Origin: Leptospira perdikensis
Lineage (GTDB): Bacteria > Spirochaetota > Leptospiria > Leptospirales > Leptospiraceae
Assembly: GCF_004769575.1 (NCBI RefSeq)
Contig: NZ_RQGA01000003.1
Location: 186,001 to 250,000 of the forward strand
Direction of reading: 5' to 3'
DNA: 64,000 nucleotides
In this document: positions 10,231 through 19,344 of the stretch, piece by piece
Layout of the letters: each line of letters starts with the position of its first letter
How positions within the stretch are numbered: the stretch's first letter is position 1
Program-made: the position numbers and the translations under genes
The notes under the pieces: generated by a model
The model's input: the letters and a program-made list of their open reading frames with translations, nothing else
The model's database searches: none
Told to the model about the DNA's origin: nothing

Positions 10231-10692
10231 TTACTTACAGAGAGCGTCTGTTTTTTTACCAAGTTTTTTGCAGATCTTACCAAGGACTTCTTGTTCCTCA
10301 GGTGATAATACTGCGAACTCAGATGTGATTCGTTTTACATGGTCAGGGAAAATTTGTTCGATCAGTTTTTTCCCCTCGGTCGTTAGGTGGACAGAAATAA
10401 ACCTTCTGTCTTCCACACCACGAACACGTTCTACCAGACTTCGTTTTTCTAGGTTGTCGATGACAAGAGTGATGTTTCCTGTACTTTTGAGAATTTTATC
10501 CCCAAGGTCTTTTTGACAAAGAGGACCTAAATGGTACAAAGTCTCGAGTACCCCAAATTGGCTTTCTGAGATGCTCCACTTTGTGAACTCAGAAATCAGT
10601 CGGGAAGACAGAGACTCGGCCGCACGTTTCAATTTAATGAACGCATCCAACGCCTGTACTTCTTTTTTGGATCCTTTGAATTTTGTTCCCAT
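10231..10692 (-). CDS. MarR-family transcriptional regulator
   Basis: A 153-residue winged-helix protein of the MarR type. The segment QFGVLETLYHLGPLCQKDLGDKILKSTG forms the helix-turn-helix and NITLVIDNLEKRSLVERVRGVEDRRFISVHLT the recognition helix and wing, including the DxR-type D-R-R wing tip. It dimerises and binds a near-palindromic operator; ligands are usually phenolics or other small aromatic compounds. It lies 37 bases downstream of the FAD oxidoreductase on the same strand and has its own promoter-like sequence at the end of that gene, so it may regulate the oxidoreductase operon. Confidence 0.92.
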   Translation of the reverse strand: MGTKFKGSKKEVQALDAFIKLKRAAESLSSRLISEFTKWSISESQFGVLETLYHLGPLCQKDLGDKILKSTGNITLVIDNLEKRSLVERVRGVEDRRFISVHLTTEGKKLIEQIFPDHVKRITSEFAVLSPEEQEVLGKICKKLGKKTDALCK

Positions 10693-10704
10693 TAATTTAA
10701 TATC

Positions 10705-10733
10705 AAACTATCAAATCTTAAACCAATTGTCAA
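10705..10733 (-). promoter_or_regulatory. Candidate sigma70-type promoter for the MarR gene
   Basis: On the reverse strand TTGACA (10733-10728) is followed after 17 bases by TAGTTT (10710-10705). Transcription would begin near 10698, only about 6 bases before the MarR start at 10692, which would make the message nearly leaderless. The TTGACA overlaps the stop codon region of the oxidoreductase gene. The near-direct repeat TATCAAAC/TATCAAAT just here could be a MarR operator. No experimental support; the -10 box is imperfect. Confidence 0.4.
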
Positions 10734-12316
10734 CCGGTTTCTTGGCTCTTTTGGAAAAGTTCTTTCATGAGCCGAAGTGTTCCCGTAAGCCCTAAAACCA
10801 CAGAAGAAGCCGCAATTCCGCCCATGAGAGCACCGGCCACACCAGGAGAGCAGGCATCCGCTCCCGTTAGGTAAAGATTTTCGATCGTTGTCCTCACACC
10901 TAACCATTCTTGTTCAAAGCGTTCCGGTGTACAGGAAAGTCCGTAAATGGAACCTTCTTTATGACCGGTAAAAAATTCTGTAGTGATGGGTGTGGAGAGT
11001 TCTGTGAATTCGATGAGATCCCTAAATCCGGGAAATCGTTTTTCCAAAAATTCTAACATACCTTCGGTGATGGTTTCTTTGAGTTTTGTGTAGTCTTCCC
11101 CTCGTTTTTTCCAGGGTTCATCTTTCCATTTGGCAAATAAAGAATAATCAGCAAAACTAATAGCTTCGGCGGTGTGGTCTTCGGCTTCTGGATTTTTTAA
11201 GGAAGGAAAAGATAAATACATCATCGGAGGTTTCCCGTCTGCCAAATCGTTTCTTTTCGCATAACAAGCGTCATGATTGATATCTGGAAAGATCCAATGG
11301 TTTTCTCCGTGGAATCCGAGTTTTGTCGGAGATTCCTTAAATCCAATATAAAGTGTAATGGAAGTGGTTCCTTGTGTGCTGAGAGTTTCCAAAGGTTTTT
11401 GGAAAGAAGAGGAATATTCTTTTGGTAATAATTTGTTATACGTTGTGTAGGCTCCGGCATCGGAAACAATCACATCCGCATAAAAATCTTGTTCGGAAAA
11501 GGTTTTTCCTTTTTGAACTTCTACTTTCACACCGACAGCTTTGTCTCCTTCCAAAAGGATTTCTTTCACCGTGTGGAGGATTTTTAAACTCCCACCGTTT
11601 TCTTCTACGATGGGTTCAATGGAATCTACAATTTTAGAAGATCCACCAATCGGAAAATACCCACCATGGAAATAATGTGTAACGATCATCGAGTGGATGG
11701 CAAAGGAAGAAACGGAAGGAGGGAGGCCATAGTCACCCCACTGCGAACAAAGAAGGGCTCTTAAGTTTTCATCCCGAATGTTGGTTTCCATATATTCTTT
11801 GGTAGTGATGTAAGGTGTGGGAATGTGATTTAAGTTTAAAAACTTGGCTGCCTTTTCAAATACAGCAGGCAAAGCTTTTAATGTAAAATGCCTACCAAAC
11901 CATTGGGTGAAGGTTTCGACATCTCGAAAGTATCTATCAATGGCTTCAGATTCTAAAGGGAATTTGAGTTTTAAGTCCGAAACAAATTTTTCTTTTTCTC
12001 CATAAACAGGAAAACTAAATTCAGGGTAATCGAAGACTTCGAAAGGTTCTTCCATTTTGTTCCACTTTACACCTTTTCTTGTGATGGAATCAAAAAGAGT
12101 TCGTAACATCGAACCTTCGCCTAAGTCCCCGATATAATGGATTCCCACATCCCATTCAAATTTTCCAAACCGTTTGAAGGTGTGAGTAAATCCGCCTAAC
12201 TTAAAATGACGTTCCAGAACCAATACTTTCTTTTTGGCTACTTGAGAAAGGATAGAGGCGACCGTAAGGCCACCTATACCAGAACCGATTATGATTACGT
12301 CATATTTGTTTTCCAT
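10730..12316 (-). CDS. FAD-dependent oxidoreductase, CrtI / retinol-saturase-like
   Basis: A 528-residue flavoprotein of the phytoene desaturase/retinol saturase superfamily. The N-terminal dinucleotide motif VIIIGSGIGGLTVASILS is followed by VLERHFKLGGFTHTF, the typical GG-doublet region; the C-terminus has the second FAD-contact segment NLYLTGADACSPGVAGALMGG. Such enzymes saturate, desaturate or isomerise polyene chains (carotenoids, retinoids, prenyl lipids) at the membrane surface. No other carotenoid gene is adjacent, so the substrate is unknown; a prenyl or fatty substrate is inferred. Its start codon overlaps the stop of the DUF4139 gene (TAATG), so these two are co-translated, with marR downstream. 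Confidence 0.88.
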   Translation of the reverse strand: MENKYDVIIIGSGIGGLTVASILSQVAKKKVLVLERHFKLGGFTHTFKRFGKFEWDVGIHYIGDLGEGSMLRTLFDSITRKGVKWNKMEEPFEVFDYPEFSFPVYGEKEKFVSDLKLKFPLESEAIDRYFRDVETFTQWFGRHFTLKALPAVFEKAAKFLNLNHIPTPYITTKEYMETNIRDENLRALLCSQWGDYGLPPSVSSFAIHSMIVTHYFHGGYFPIGGSSKIVDSIEPIVEENGGSLKILHTVKEILLEGDKAVGVKVEVQKGKTFSEQDFYADVIVSDAGAYTTYNKLLPKEYSSSFQKPLETLSTQGTTSITLYIGFKESPTKLGFHGENHWIFPDINHDACYAKRNDLADGKPPMMYLSFPSLKNPEAEDHTAEAISFADYSLFAKWKDEPWKKRGEDYTKLKETITEGMLEFLEKRFPGFRDLIEFTELSTPITTEFFTGHKEGSIYGLSCTPERFEQEWLGVRTTIENLYLTGADACSPGVAGALMGGIAASSVVLGLTGTLRLMKELFQKSQETG

Positions 12317-13749
12317 TATTGGTATTTTGTTTCTACAGTGTATTCCACAGTTACCGTTTCATTCGCTTTTAAAGGTACATCCGCATATGCCTTCGTTGCT
12401 GATTCTTTTGTGAATTTATGAGAGGATTTTGTGATATTCCAATCACCCCAAAGACTCGCATAGAACCGAACTTCGATTGTTTCTTTTTTTCGGTTTCGAA
12501 TTTCCGCTGAGTAAGTTGATTTATCTCCACGAGAAAGTTTGAACACTTCGTTTGAGAGTCGTTTGCCGTTAGCAACTACATCAAAAGCTTGGCCTGTTCG
12601 AATTTTTACTTCTTCGTTTTCAGGAGTGTGATCGATTGTATCTTCTCCCAGAAGTTGTTGTCTTCCTTTAGAATCAGCTTTGAAAACACGAATGGTTCCT
12701 AGTGGGAGTGGGCGACCTAAATTGTTTTTCTTCGCATTTTTGAAGATGTACTTGATGGTTGCGTTATTGAAGTTTTTTTCATTCCCTTCGTACATAGGAA
12801 GGTTTTCAAAAACAAAATACTTTTTGATTTCGATTCCTTCGGATTGGAACAGTTGGACTTGTTTGGTTTGGTTGTAACCGATATTGGTTGGTTGGTCCAA
12901 AGTGTATAGGTAGTATTCAGACAAATTCTCTTGGTTGAATTCTGGAGCATCTGCTGATTCAGAATACTCTTTCATCATTGTTTTTTTTACTGCGCGGGGT
13001 TGTGTTGCATAAGAGTTCACTTGGTTGGAGATTAAATTTACCTTTCCTGCCACAAGTTGTAACGTTGCATTTTTAAACTCTGCACCGGAGTTGTTATTCA
13101 AGGTCACCCAAGAATTCAAACCACAAAGTTCTTCTTCTTTATCCAAAACCAGGATATAGTCAGCGGACCAACCAAGGCCATGAGTTTGGTAAGAAACTTC
13201 TAAGGTTTGTTCCTTTTCCAGATCATTCTTTAATTTCCAAACAAGAGTAGGTTTTGCATAAAGATTTTCCGGAATGGTAGGAACTGTCACTCGTCCATTG
13301 TAACCAAGTGAAATTTCATCTCCAATTTTATACACAGGGTTTCCATTATTAGAGATTAACGTTGCTTTGACGGAAGTTGTTTTTTCTTTTGTTTCATTGT
13401 AAAGAGTGACTTCTTTTCCAATGTATTTGTCCATAAGGCGTTCAGGGGAAATTAAATCGTATTCATAGTTTTGTTCAAACACTGTCAGTTTTTTTTGATC
13501 TTCTCCTTTGACCCTTACAGTTTGTGGAATGATTTGAGAAGGGACATCTTCAAAACGTAACGTACGAATTCCTTTTGATAAATTTAAAACGCGAGTTTCC
13601 CGAACGAGACCAATCCCTCCATTGTAAATGGTAACACTGACTGATTTGCGGTCAGACTGGGTGGACATATCAAATGCGGAATCAGAGGTAATGCCTGCTG
13701 TAAAAATCAGGAGTGTTAGAGTGGTTAAGGGTAATATTTTGGATTTCAT
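12316..13749 (-). CDS. Exported DUF4139 (mucoidy inhibitor A-like) protein
   Basis: A 477-residue protein with an N-terminal signal peptide (MKSKILPLTTLTLLIFTAG). I chose the start at 13749 because GGGAGA lies 6-12 bases upstream; in-frame ATGs at 13800 and 13761 are alternatives. The body matches the DUF4139 pattern as I remember it: an N-terminal IYNGGIGLVRETR strand, the central VSYQTHGLGWSADYILVLD segment, NSWVTLNNNSGAEFKNATLQLVAG, and a C-terminal beta-rich part. Members are periplasmic or surface proteins of unknown biochemical role, some linked to mucoidy. The gene is upstream of and overlapping the FAD oxidoreductase gene. Confidence 0.85.
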   Translation of the reverse strand: MKSKILPLTTLTLLIFTAGITSDSAFDMSTQSDRKSVSVTIYNGGIGLVRETRVLNLSKGIRTLRFEDVPSQIIPQTVRVKGEDQKKLTVFEQNYEYDLISPERLMDKYIGKEVTLYNETKEKTTSVKATLISNNGNPVYKIGDEISLGYNGRVTVPTIPENLYAKPTLVWKLKNDLEKEQTLEVSYQTHGLGWSADYILVLDKEEELCGLNSWVTLNNNSGAEFKNATLQLVAGKVNLISNQVNSYATQPRAVKKTMMKEYSESADAPEFNQENLSEYYLYTLDQPTNIGYNQTKQVQLFQSEGIEIKKYFVFENLPMYEGNEKNFNNATIKYIFKNAKKNNLGRPLPLGTIRVFKADSKGRQQLLGEDTIDHTPENEEVKIRTGQAFDVVANGKRLSNEVFKLSRGDKSTYSAEIRNRKKETIEVRFYASLWGDWNITKSSHKFTKESATKAYADVPLKANETVTVEYTVETKYQ

Positions 13750-13841
13750 GTATTCTCCCATGAGCATTCTACAGTCTTCGAATGTAAAAAACGAATGCAA
13801 CCAAAATCGTTAGGGGAAAACTGCACTTTAAGAGGATTCAT

Positions 13842-14705
13842 ATGGCAAATGTAGTGAAAATCGGGGTCATTGGTGGAACTGGCCTATATTCAATTGATGG
13901 AATGGAAATTATCAAAGAAATCCATCCTGATACACCCTGGGGCAAACCATCGGACACGATCACCATTGGTCGTTTTAAAGGTAAAGAAATTGCATTTTTA
14001 CCTAGGCATGGAAAAGGACATTCATTAAATCCAAGCGAAGTTCCAGCACGAGCGAACATCGCCGCATTAAAACAGTTAGGCGTAGAAGAAATTATAGCTT
14101 TTAGTTCTGTCGGAAGTTTACGCCAAGAAATTGCCCCTAGAGATTTTGTGATTCCTTCGCAGATCATTGACCGCACTAAAGCACGACCATCTACATTTTT
14201 CGAAAATGGAATGGTGGCTCATGCTCCTTTTGCCGATCCATTTTCACCAGGACTTGGAAAAAAAGTAGAAGAAGCTGCAAAACAAATTGGTCTTCCGATT
14301 CATTCCAACAAAACTCTAATTTGTATGGAAGGGCCTTTATTTTCTACAAGAGCAGAATCTCATATGTACAGGTCTTGGGGAGCCGACATCATCAACATGA
14401 CTGTCCTTCCAGAAGCAAAACTAGCAAGAGAAGCGGAGATTCTTTACCAAATGGTTTGTATGTCAACTGACTACGATTGTTGGAAAGAAGATGAAGCCCA
14501 TGTCACTTTGGAAATGGTGTTGGGTAACCTAAGTAAAAATGCAGAAACAGCTAAGAAGTTACTTTCTACGCTTATTGATCTTTTAGGAAAGTCGGATGAT
14601 ACCAGTCTTGTGGGGAGTACAAAGTTTTCTTTGGTGACTTCACCAGAAAAAAGAAATCCAGAACAGATTGAAAAATTGAAATTTCTTTTTCCTACTTATT
14701 TCTAA
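13842..14705 (+). CDS. mtnP: S-methyl-5'-thioadenosine phosphorylase
   Basis: Cleaves methylthioadenosine, a polyamine and ethylene-type by-product, to adenine and methylthioribose-1-phosphate as the first step of methionine salvage. Family motifs are intact: GVIGGTGLYSIDGM (phosphate loop), PRHGKGHSLNPSEVPARANI, SSVGSLRQEIAPRDFVIPSQ, MEGPLFSTRAESHMYR and INMTVLPEAKLAREAEI, with STDYDCW near the C-terminus. The length of 287 residues is normal. AGAGGA lies 5 bases before the ATG. The gene stands alone, convergent to a STAS gene whose stop overlaps its own by 4 bases. Confidence 0.96.
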   Translation: MANVVKIGVIGGTGLYSIDGMEIIKEIHPDTPWGKPSDTITIGRFKGKEIAFLPRHGKGHSLNPSEVPARANIAALKQLGVEEIIAFSSVGSLRQEIAPRDFVIPSQIIDRTKARPSTFFENGMVAHAPFADPFSPGLGKKVEEAAKQIGLPIHSNKTLICMEGPLFSTRAESHMYRSWGADIINMTVLPEAKLAREAEILYQMVCMSTDYDCWKEDEAHVTLEMVLGNLSKNAETAKKLLSTLIDLLGKSDDTSLVGSTKFSLVTSPEKRNPEQIEKLKFLFPTYF

Positions 14706-15094
14706 GTTGCTTGAACGGCCTGTTCCAACGTCGGATAAATTTGGAGCAGGCTCTTTAGTTTGGTTAGTTCTAAAACATATCTCACTTTTTCAGACGGAGA
14801 AATGATACGGATGAACCCTTTTTGTTTCATCAGTCTAGAATGAATCCCTAAACAAACTCCCAGTCCAGAACTATCGATATAACTGACTTGTTCAAAGTTT
14901 AAAAAGACATTATTGATCCCTTTGGAGATGAGAATTTCCAAATTTTCTTTCATGACCTGTGAATTGTAGAGATTGATTTCTCCAGACAATTCAAAGTATA
15001 CAGCAGTTTCTGGTAGGGGGACATATCTCTGATGGAGGACTTCCATTTTGAAGTCACCACTTTCAACTGTGTAATCACTCCAGTTTTCGATCAT
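14702..15094 (-). CDS. STAS-domain anti-sigma factor antagonist
   Basis: A 130-residue STAS protein with the canonical phosphorylation loop SYIDSSGLGVCLGIH, so unlike the STAS protein at 5798-6169 it has the full D-S-S-G-L-G sequence of SpoIIAA/RsbV. It should act as a phospho-switch for an RsbW-type kinase. Its ATG overlaps the galactokinase stop by 4 bases (ATGA), implying coupled translation with galK, a pairing without obvious logic beyond operon hitch-hiking. No phosphatase or anti-sigma factor is adjacent. Confidence 0.9.
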   Translation of the reverse strand: MIENWSDYTVESGDFKMEVLHQRYVPLPETAVYFELSGEINLYNSQVMKENLEILISKGINNVFLNFEQVSYIDSSGLGVCLGIHSRLMKQKGFIRIISPSEKVRYVLELTKLKSLLQIYPTLEQAVQAT

Positions 15095-16260
15095 ATATAA
15101 ATTTCCTTTACCCCATCTGAAATTTGAAACTTGTAGAAGTCTATCGCAAGGTTATATTTTTGTTGATAACTTTTTTTTAAAACTTCTTCGATTTTAGAAA
15201 AATGATCCTTCTTGTCTAGTACGAGTACGCATCCACCAAATCCACCACCGATCATTCTGGCACCAGTGACACCCAAACTTTGTAAAGAATCAACAATGAA
15301 ATCAGTTTCGGGGCAGGACACTTCGAATTCTTTAGATAAAGACCAATGTGTTTGAAAAAGGGCCGACCCCACATCGTTAAAATTCCCGGATTCTAAACCA
15401 TTGATGACAATTTTTGTTCTTTCGCGTTCTGAAGTCACATGTTTTGTTCGTTTCCACTCTTGATTCGTTAGGTGACATGTGTCGAGTTCTGATTCCTCAA
15501 GGTTCACATCGTACAAATGTGTAAAAATTGGATATTTTGTTTGTATTTTTACTAATGAGGACTCACATTCCGCTCGGCGCTGGTTATACGCACTGTCTTT
15601 CAAACTATGTTTCACATTGGAATTGATTAGGTAAAACTCGTAATCTCCCAAATCAAAATGGTGGTATGAATACTTTAGAGTATCCGTATTTAAGGAAATA
15701 CAATCATTCTCTTTGCCGACTGCAATGATGAATTGATCCATAATTCCGCAATTGGTACCAACAAAATGGTTTTCAGCCCTTTGTCCAATTAAGGCGACTT
15801 CTTCTTTGGAAATAACCAACTCAAATGTTTCTTTGATCGCATAACCAGTTACGACTTCTAATGCAGCGGAGGAAGAGAGACCCGATCCTTGGGGGATGTT
15901 CCCATCGACTAATAAATCAAAACCAGGAATTGTATGACCTTTTTTTTCAATTTCAACAATGACACCTGCTATGTAGTCCGACCATGGTGCTTTTGGATTT
16001 GATACTAAAGGTTTCTTTAACTCTACAGTTTCATTGTATGTGACGGAGTGTAATCTGTAGGTGGATGTATCGTTTGGGCGAAGATAAACCTGTACGGCAA
16101 AATTGATAGCAGCAGGAAGTACCGTTCCACCTAAATAATCTACATGTTCCCCAATTATATTGATTCTAGCGGGAGCTTGAAACAATCGTGGGAGTTGTTT
16201 TGTTTTTCCAAATATTGATTCAAATCGATTCAAATTTTCTTTACTTCTAAAAGAATCCAC
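15091..16260 (-). CDS. galK: Galactokinase
   Basis: Phosphorylates galactose to galactose-1-phosphate in the Leloir pathway. All three GHMP-kinase signatures are present: PARINIIGEHVDYLGG near residue 30 (galactokinase motif), GNIPQGSGLSSSAALEV (ATP loop) and GARMIGGGFGGCVLVL near the C-terminus. A GTG start at 16260 is supported by AAAGGAAG about 6 bases upstream. The length of 389 residues is typical. No galT or galE is nearby, so the galactose-1-phosphate may feed nucleotide-sugar synthesis for surface polysaccharide rather than a local catabolic operon. Confidence 0.95.
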   Translation of the reverse strand: MDSFRSKENLNRFESIFGKTKQLPRLFQAPARINIIGEHVDYLGGTVLPAAINFAVQVYLRPNDTSTYRLHSVTYNETVELKKPLVSNPKAPWSDYIAGVIVEIEKKGHTIPGFDLLVDGNIPQGSGLSSSAALEVVTGYAIKETFELVISKEEVALIGQRAENHFVGTNCGIMDQFIIAVGKENDCISLNTDTLKYSYHHFDLGDYEFYLINSNVKHSLKDSAYNQRRAECESSLVKIQTKYPIFTHLYDVNLEESELDTCHLTNQEWKRTKHVTSERERTKIVINGLESGNFNDVGSALFQTHWSLSKEFEVSCPETDFIVDSLQSLGVTGARMIGGGFGGCVLVLDKKDHFSKIEEVLKKSYQQKYNLAIDFYKFQISDGVKEIYI

Positions 16261-16304
16261 TTCATCTTCCTTTCGATGCCATACTTTATTTTAGGACAGG
16301 TGCT

Positions 16305-17648
16305 ATGTCGAACCTAAAAATTTCGGATCGATTTGTGAAATCTTTTCTTACTGAAACTTTGATTCAGAAAGAATTAGAAAATGCCGAAAAAGCCCGACAA
16401 ACTCTATTACAAAAAAAAGGAGTCGGAAATGAGTTTTTAGGTTGGGTAGATCTTCCTGGTCAAACCAGTGCAGATGAATTACAGAAGATTCGACTCGCTG
16501 CAGAAACCATCCAATCCCATTCCCAATATTTGGTCGTTGTGGGAATTGGTGGAAGTTATTTGGGAGCCCGTGCTGTGATTGAAGCGTTAACTCCAGAATT
16601 CAGCGCGCAAGAAGTACAAAAGAAGGCAGTAAAGATCATATATGCGGGCCATCATTTGGATGCGGATTACCATGCACGTTTACTTGCTTTTTTGGAGAAC
16701 AAAGAATTTTCAGTGAATGTGATTTCAAAATCGGGAACCACAACAGAACCTGCCATTGCTTTTCGATTATTACTTTCTCTTCTTGAACGAAAGTATGGAC
16801 GAGAAAATCTCAAAAATCGAGTGTATGCAACTACTGATAAAGAGAAAGGAGCCCTCAAACAACTAGCTGACGAGTACGGTTTTCCTAGTTTTGTGATTCC
16901 TGATGATGTCGGTGGTCGTTATTCCGTGTTCACACCAGTTGGATTATTACCGATTGCTGCCGCTGGATTTAGCATAAACAAACTCATTGATGGCGCCAAA
17001 CAAATGGAAGGCGAATTAAAAACAAAGTCGGCTTCCGAAGGAAATTTGGCAACGTATTATGCGAGTATGCGTAACGGTCTTTATGCCCAAGGGAAAAAAA
17101 CAGAAATTTTGGTAAGTTATTCACCAGCTTTAGTATTTGTATCAGAATGGTGGAAACAACTGTTTGGTGAAAGTGAAGGAAAAAATGGTAAAGGAATTTT
17201 CCCTGCGTCTGTTCAATTCACCACCGATCTTCATTCTATGGGGCAATACATTCAAGATGGAGAACGTCATTTGATGGAAACGGTCATCAAGGTAGAATCT
17301 CCAAAACAAGACGTCTATCTAACTGAAAAAACTGATGATCGCGATGGCCTCAACTATTTGGCCGGCAAAAAACTTTCTGAAGTAAACCAAAGTGCTATGC
17401 TTGGAACTCTCATTGCTCATAAGGATGGTGGAGTACCTTGTTTAGAAATCGTATTACCAGGATTAAGCGAAGAAACGATTGGAGAACTTTTGTATCTTTT
17501 TCAATTTGCCTGTGGTATCTCTGGATATATGTTAGGGGTAAATCCATTTGATCAACCAGGTGTGGAAGATTATAAAAACAATATGTTTGCCTTACTTGGA
17601 AAAAAAGGGTATGAAAAGCGAAAAAACGAAATTCTAAGTCATATATGA
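16305..17648 (+). CDS. pgi: Glucose-6-phosphate isomerase
   Basis: Interconverts glucose-6-phosphate and fructose-6-phosphate. The compact 447-residue length fits the Firmicutes/Thermotoga-type enzyme rather than the 550-residue enterobacterial form. Motifs include VVVGIGGSYLGARAVIEAL near residue 77, ISKSGTTTEPAIAFRLL (phosphate binding), GIFPASVQFTTDLHSMGQYI (catalytic glutamate/histidine region) and the C-terminal FDQPGVEDYKNNMFALLGK. AGGACAGG precedes the ATG. It is divergent from galK with a 44-base spacer and convergent to the MurU-like gene, whose stop lies inside its end. Confidence 0.96.
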   Translation: MSNLKISDRFVKSFLTETLIQKELENAEKARQTLLQKKGVGNEFLGWVDLPGQTSADELQKIRLAAETIQSHSQYLVVVGIGGSYLGARAVIEALTPEFSAQEVQKKAVKIIYAGHHLDADYHARLLAFLENKEFSVNVISKSGTTTEPAIAFRLLLSLLERKYGRENLKNRVYATTDKEKGALKQLADEYGFPSFVIPDDVGGRYSVFTPVGLLPIAAAGFSINKLIDGAKQMEGELKTKSASEGNLATYYASMRNGLYAQGKKTEILVSYSPALVFVSEWWKQLFGESEGKNGKGIFPASVQFTTDLHSMGQYIQDGERHLMETVIKVESPKQDVYLTEKTDDRDGLNYLAGKKLSEVNQSAMLGTLIAHKDGGVPCLEIVLPGLSEETIGELLYLFQFACGISGYMLGVNPFDQPGVEDYKNNMFALLGKKGYEKRKNEILSHI

Positions 17649-18356
17649 AGATTTGATAAAGGATTTGATTTTAGAAAGTTCATGTCCAAAAATGTTTTTT
17701 GTTTCATAGGAATCCCAAAGTTCCTTAGTTCCTAAATCTAAAACGGTGCCGGGGAATACCTCTCCGGTAATTTCTCCTCTTTCCGCACATTCTTTAAATA
17801 TATCAGAAAGGTCGTGGTATTGATTTTTTTCTAAATGGATTAAACATTTTGGATTTAAAATTGCGAGCCCAATATAGTAATAAGATCCACTTCCAAATTT
17901 TAATAATCCATTTTTATCGATATTGATTTTTGTATAACTCTGACCAGGAGGTGTCGGTAGTAGGTATAAATGGATTTTTTTATCATTCGGCAAACTAAGA
18001 TTAGGTAAAAAATCTAACTTAGGAAAAAACAAAGTGTCTGGATTGATAAGTAAAATCGGCTCTTCTAGAGAGTTTTCTGGTAACCCAGTTCGGATTCCCC
18101 CGGCCGTCCCCAAAATCTTTTCTTTTTCTTCTAAAACTTCAACGGGATATCGTTTAAAATTTTGTACATGAATTTTGATTTGTTCACCTAAATAATGTGT
18201 GTTGATCCAAACCTTGGAAATTTTCCATTGATCTAATAAATACAAGCTATAATCGAGAAGACTGACACCTTGAATTTTTAATAGGGGTTTAGGAGTGTTT
18301 TCAGTAAGAGATCCCATTCGTTTGCCGAATCCTGCAGCCAAAACAAATGCGTTCAT
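17634..18356 (-). CDS. Sugar-1-phosphate nucleotidyltransferase, MurU-like
   Basis: A 240-residue NTP-transferase. The nucleotide-binding signature LAAGFGKRMGSLTENTPKPL is at the N-terminus, TAGGIRTGL supplies the base-binding loop, INPDTLFF the metal-binding aspartate and PGTVLDLGTKELWDS the C-terminal end typical of short MurU/RmlA-type enzymes. MurU makes UDP-MurNAc from MurNAc-1-phosphate in peptidoglycan recycling. The key support is the partner: its start overlaps by 4 bases the stop of an AmgK-like kinase, the enzyme that makes MurNAc-1-phosphate. GDP-mannose or another NDP-sugar is an alternative product; the family is sure, the substrate is inferred. Confidence 0.85.
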   Translation of the reverse strand: MNAFVLAAGFGKRMGSLTENTPKPLLKIQGVSLLDYSLYLLDQWKISKVWINTHYLGEQIKIHVQNFKRYPVEVLEEKEKILGTAGGIRTGLPENSLEEPILLINPDTLFFPKLDFLPNLSLPNDKKIHLYLLPTPPGQSYTKINIDKNGLLKFGSGSYYYIGLAILNPKCLIHLEKNQYHDLSDIFKECAERGEITGEVFPGTVLDLGTKELWDSYETKNIFGHELSKIKSFIKSSYMT

Positions 18357-19336
18357 AGATTTTTAAAGTCCTTATGGCGACTGAGTTCTTCTCGTAAACT
18401 TCGAACAAAAATAAACAATGAATCTGCAAACATTCCCAATTGAATGATTTCCTCTAGTTGGTTTAAGCAAGAAATAATGGATGGTTTGAATTTATCTTTT
18501 TTGTGGTCGGTGAGCATTCGGAAATAAGTTCCCAGCGCTTTGAAGGATCGTTGTAGAGCTTGTAGATAAAAAGTATCGTTAAATTTTTTTGTTTGGTCTT
18601 GGTTTCGTTCACGAAAGGACTTTAGCATTAAGGAACGAAAATCTCTGGGGAGTGGATAGTAGGCATCGTACAAAATAGAAGCCAGATCATATTGTGGAAC
18701 ACCCATTCTTGCATCTTGAAAATCGATTAATACATATTCTGAGTTAGGTGCTCGCAAAAGATTTCGACAATGAAAATCTCTATGAGTAAAAACATTAATC
18801 GGATATTTGTTTAGGTATCCGACAGTTTCTTCAATAAAAGCATTCGCTTCATTAGAAATTTCTGTTTTGATTTGAAATTGTTTACGAAATCCTTCAAATT
18901 TTTCCAAAGTTAAGTTAGTTTCAAAACTCAGTTTTTCAGTATCAAATTTTCTATTTTTTACAAGAGGAGGCGGTTCGAGCGATTGGAGTTTTAGAATTAA
19001 ATCGATGAGTATAGGAAATTTATTTTTGTAATCACTGAGATTGTAAGTACTAAAATCTTCCAACCCTTCAAAACTCATAAACGTGAGTCCAAACTCTCTA
19101 TTGACATCCAAAACTTTAGGAACATGAATTCCATTGGTGTTTAGAAATTCGGAGATAATGATAAAATCTTCGTTTACCACTTCGTCAATACAAACAACAA
19201 CATCTATATTTTCAGAAGTTGTGATACGAAAGTAACGTCTTGTGGATGCTTCTTCTTGCAGTGGAAAAACTTTACAATCTTTTCCATAACGAGAAAAAAG
19301 CAATTCTAGTTGGGAGTCATTGAATCCTGGATACAC
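18353..19336 (-). CDS. APH-family sugar kinase, AmgK-like
   Basis: A 327-residue phosphotransferase of the aminoglycoside-kinase/choline-kinase fold. It shows the AmgK pattern: QEEASTRRYFRI at the N-terminus (nucleotide loop), ISEFLNTNGIHVPKVLDV, then the catalytic loop FTHRDFHCRNLL near residue 190 and the metal-binding VLIDFQDARMGVPQYDLASI. AmgK phosphorylates the anomeric carbon of MurNAc and GlcNAc in cell-wall recycling. The GTG start has no clear Shine-Dalgarno site and lies 8 bases after the stop of the upstream histidine kinase, suggesting coupled translation. It overlaps the MurU-like gene downstream (ATGA). Substrate is inferred from the pairing. Confidence 0.83.
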   Translation of the reverse strand: MYPGFNDSQLELLFSRYGKDCKVFPLQEEASTRRYFRITTSENIDVVVCIDEVVNEDFIIISEFLNTNGIHVPKVLDVNREFGLTFMSFEGLEDFSTYNLSDYKNKFPILIDLILKLQSLEPPPLVKNRKFDTEKLSFETNLTLEKFEGFRKQFQIKTEISNEANAFIEETVGYLNKYPINVFTHRDFHCRNLLRAPNSEYVLIDFQDARMGVPQYDLASILYDAYYPLPRDFRSLMLKSFRERNQDQTKKFNDTFYLQALQRSFKALGTYFRMLTDHKKDKFKPSIISCLNQLEEIIQLGMFADSLFIFVRSLREELSRHKDFKNL

Positions 19337-19344
19337 TTAAGCAA

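Noticed and set aside
10705..10733. Treating the MarR upstream direct repeat as a proven operator
   Set aside because: TATCAAA(C/T) repeats are short and A+T-rich; kept only as a remark on the promoter.
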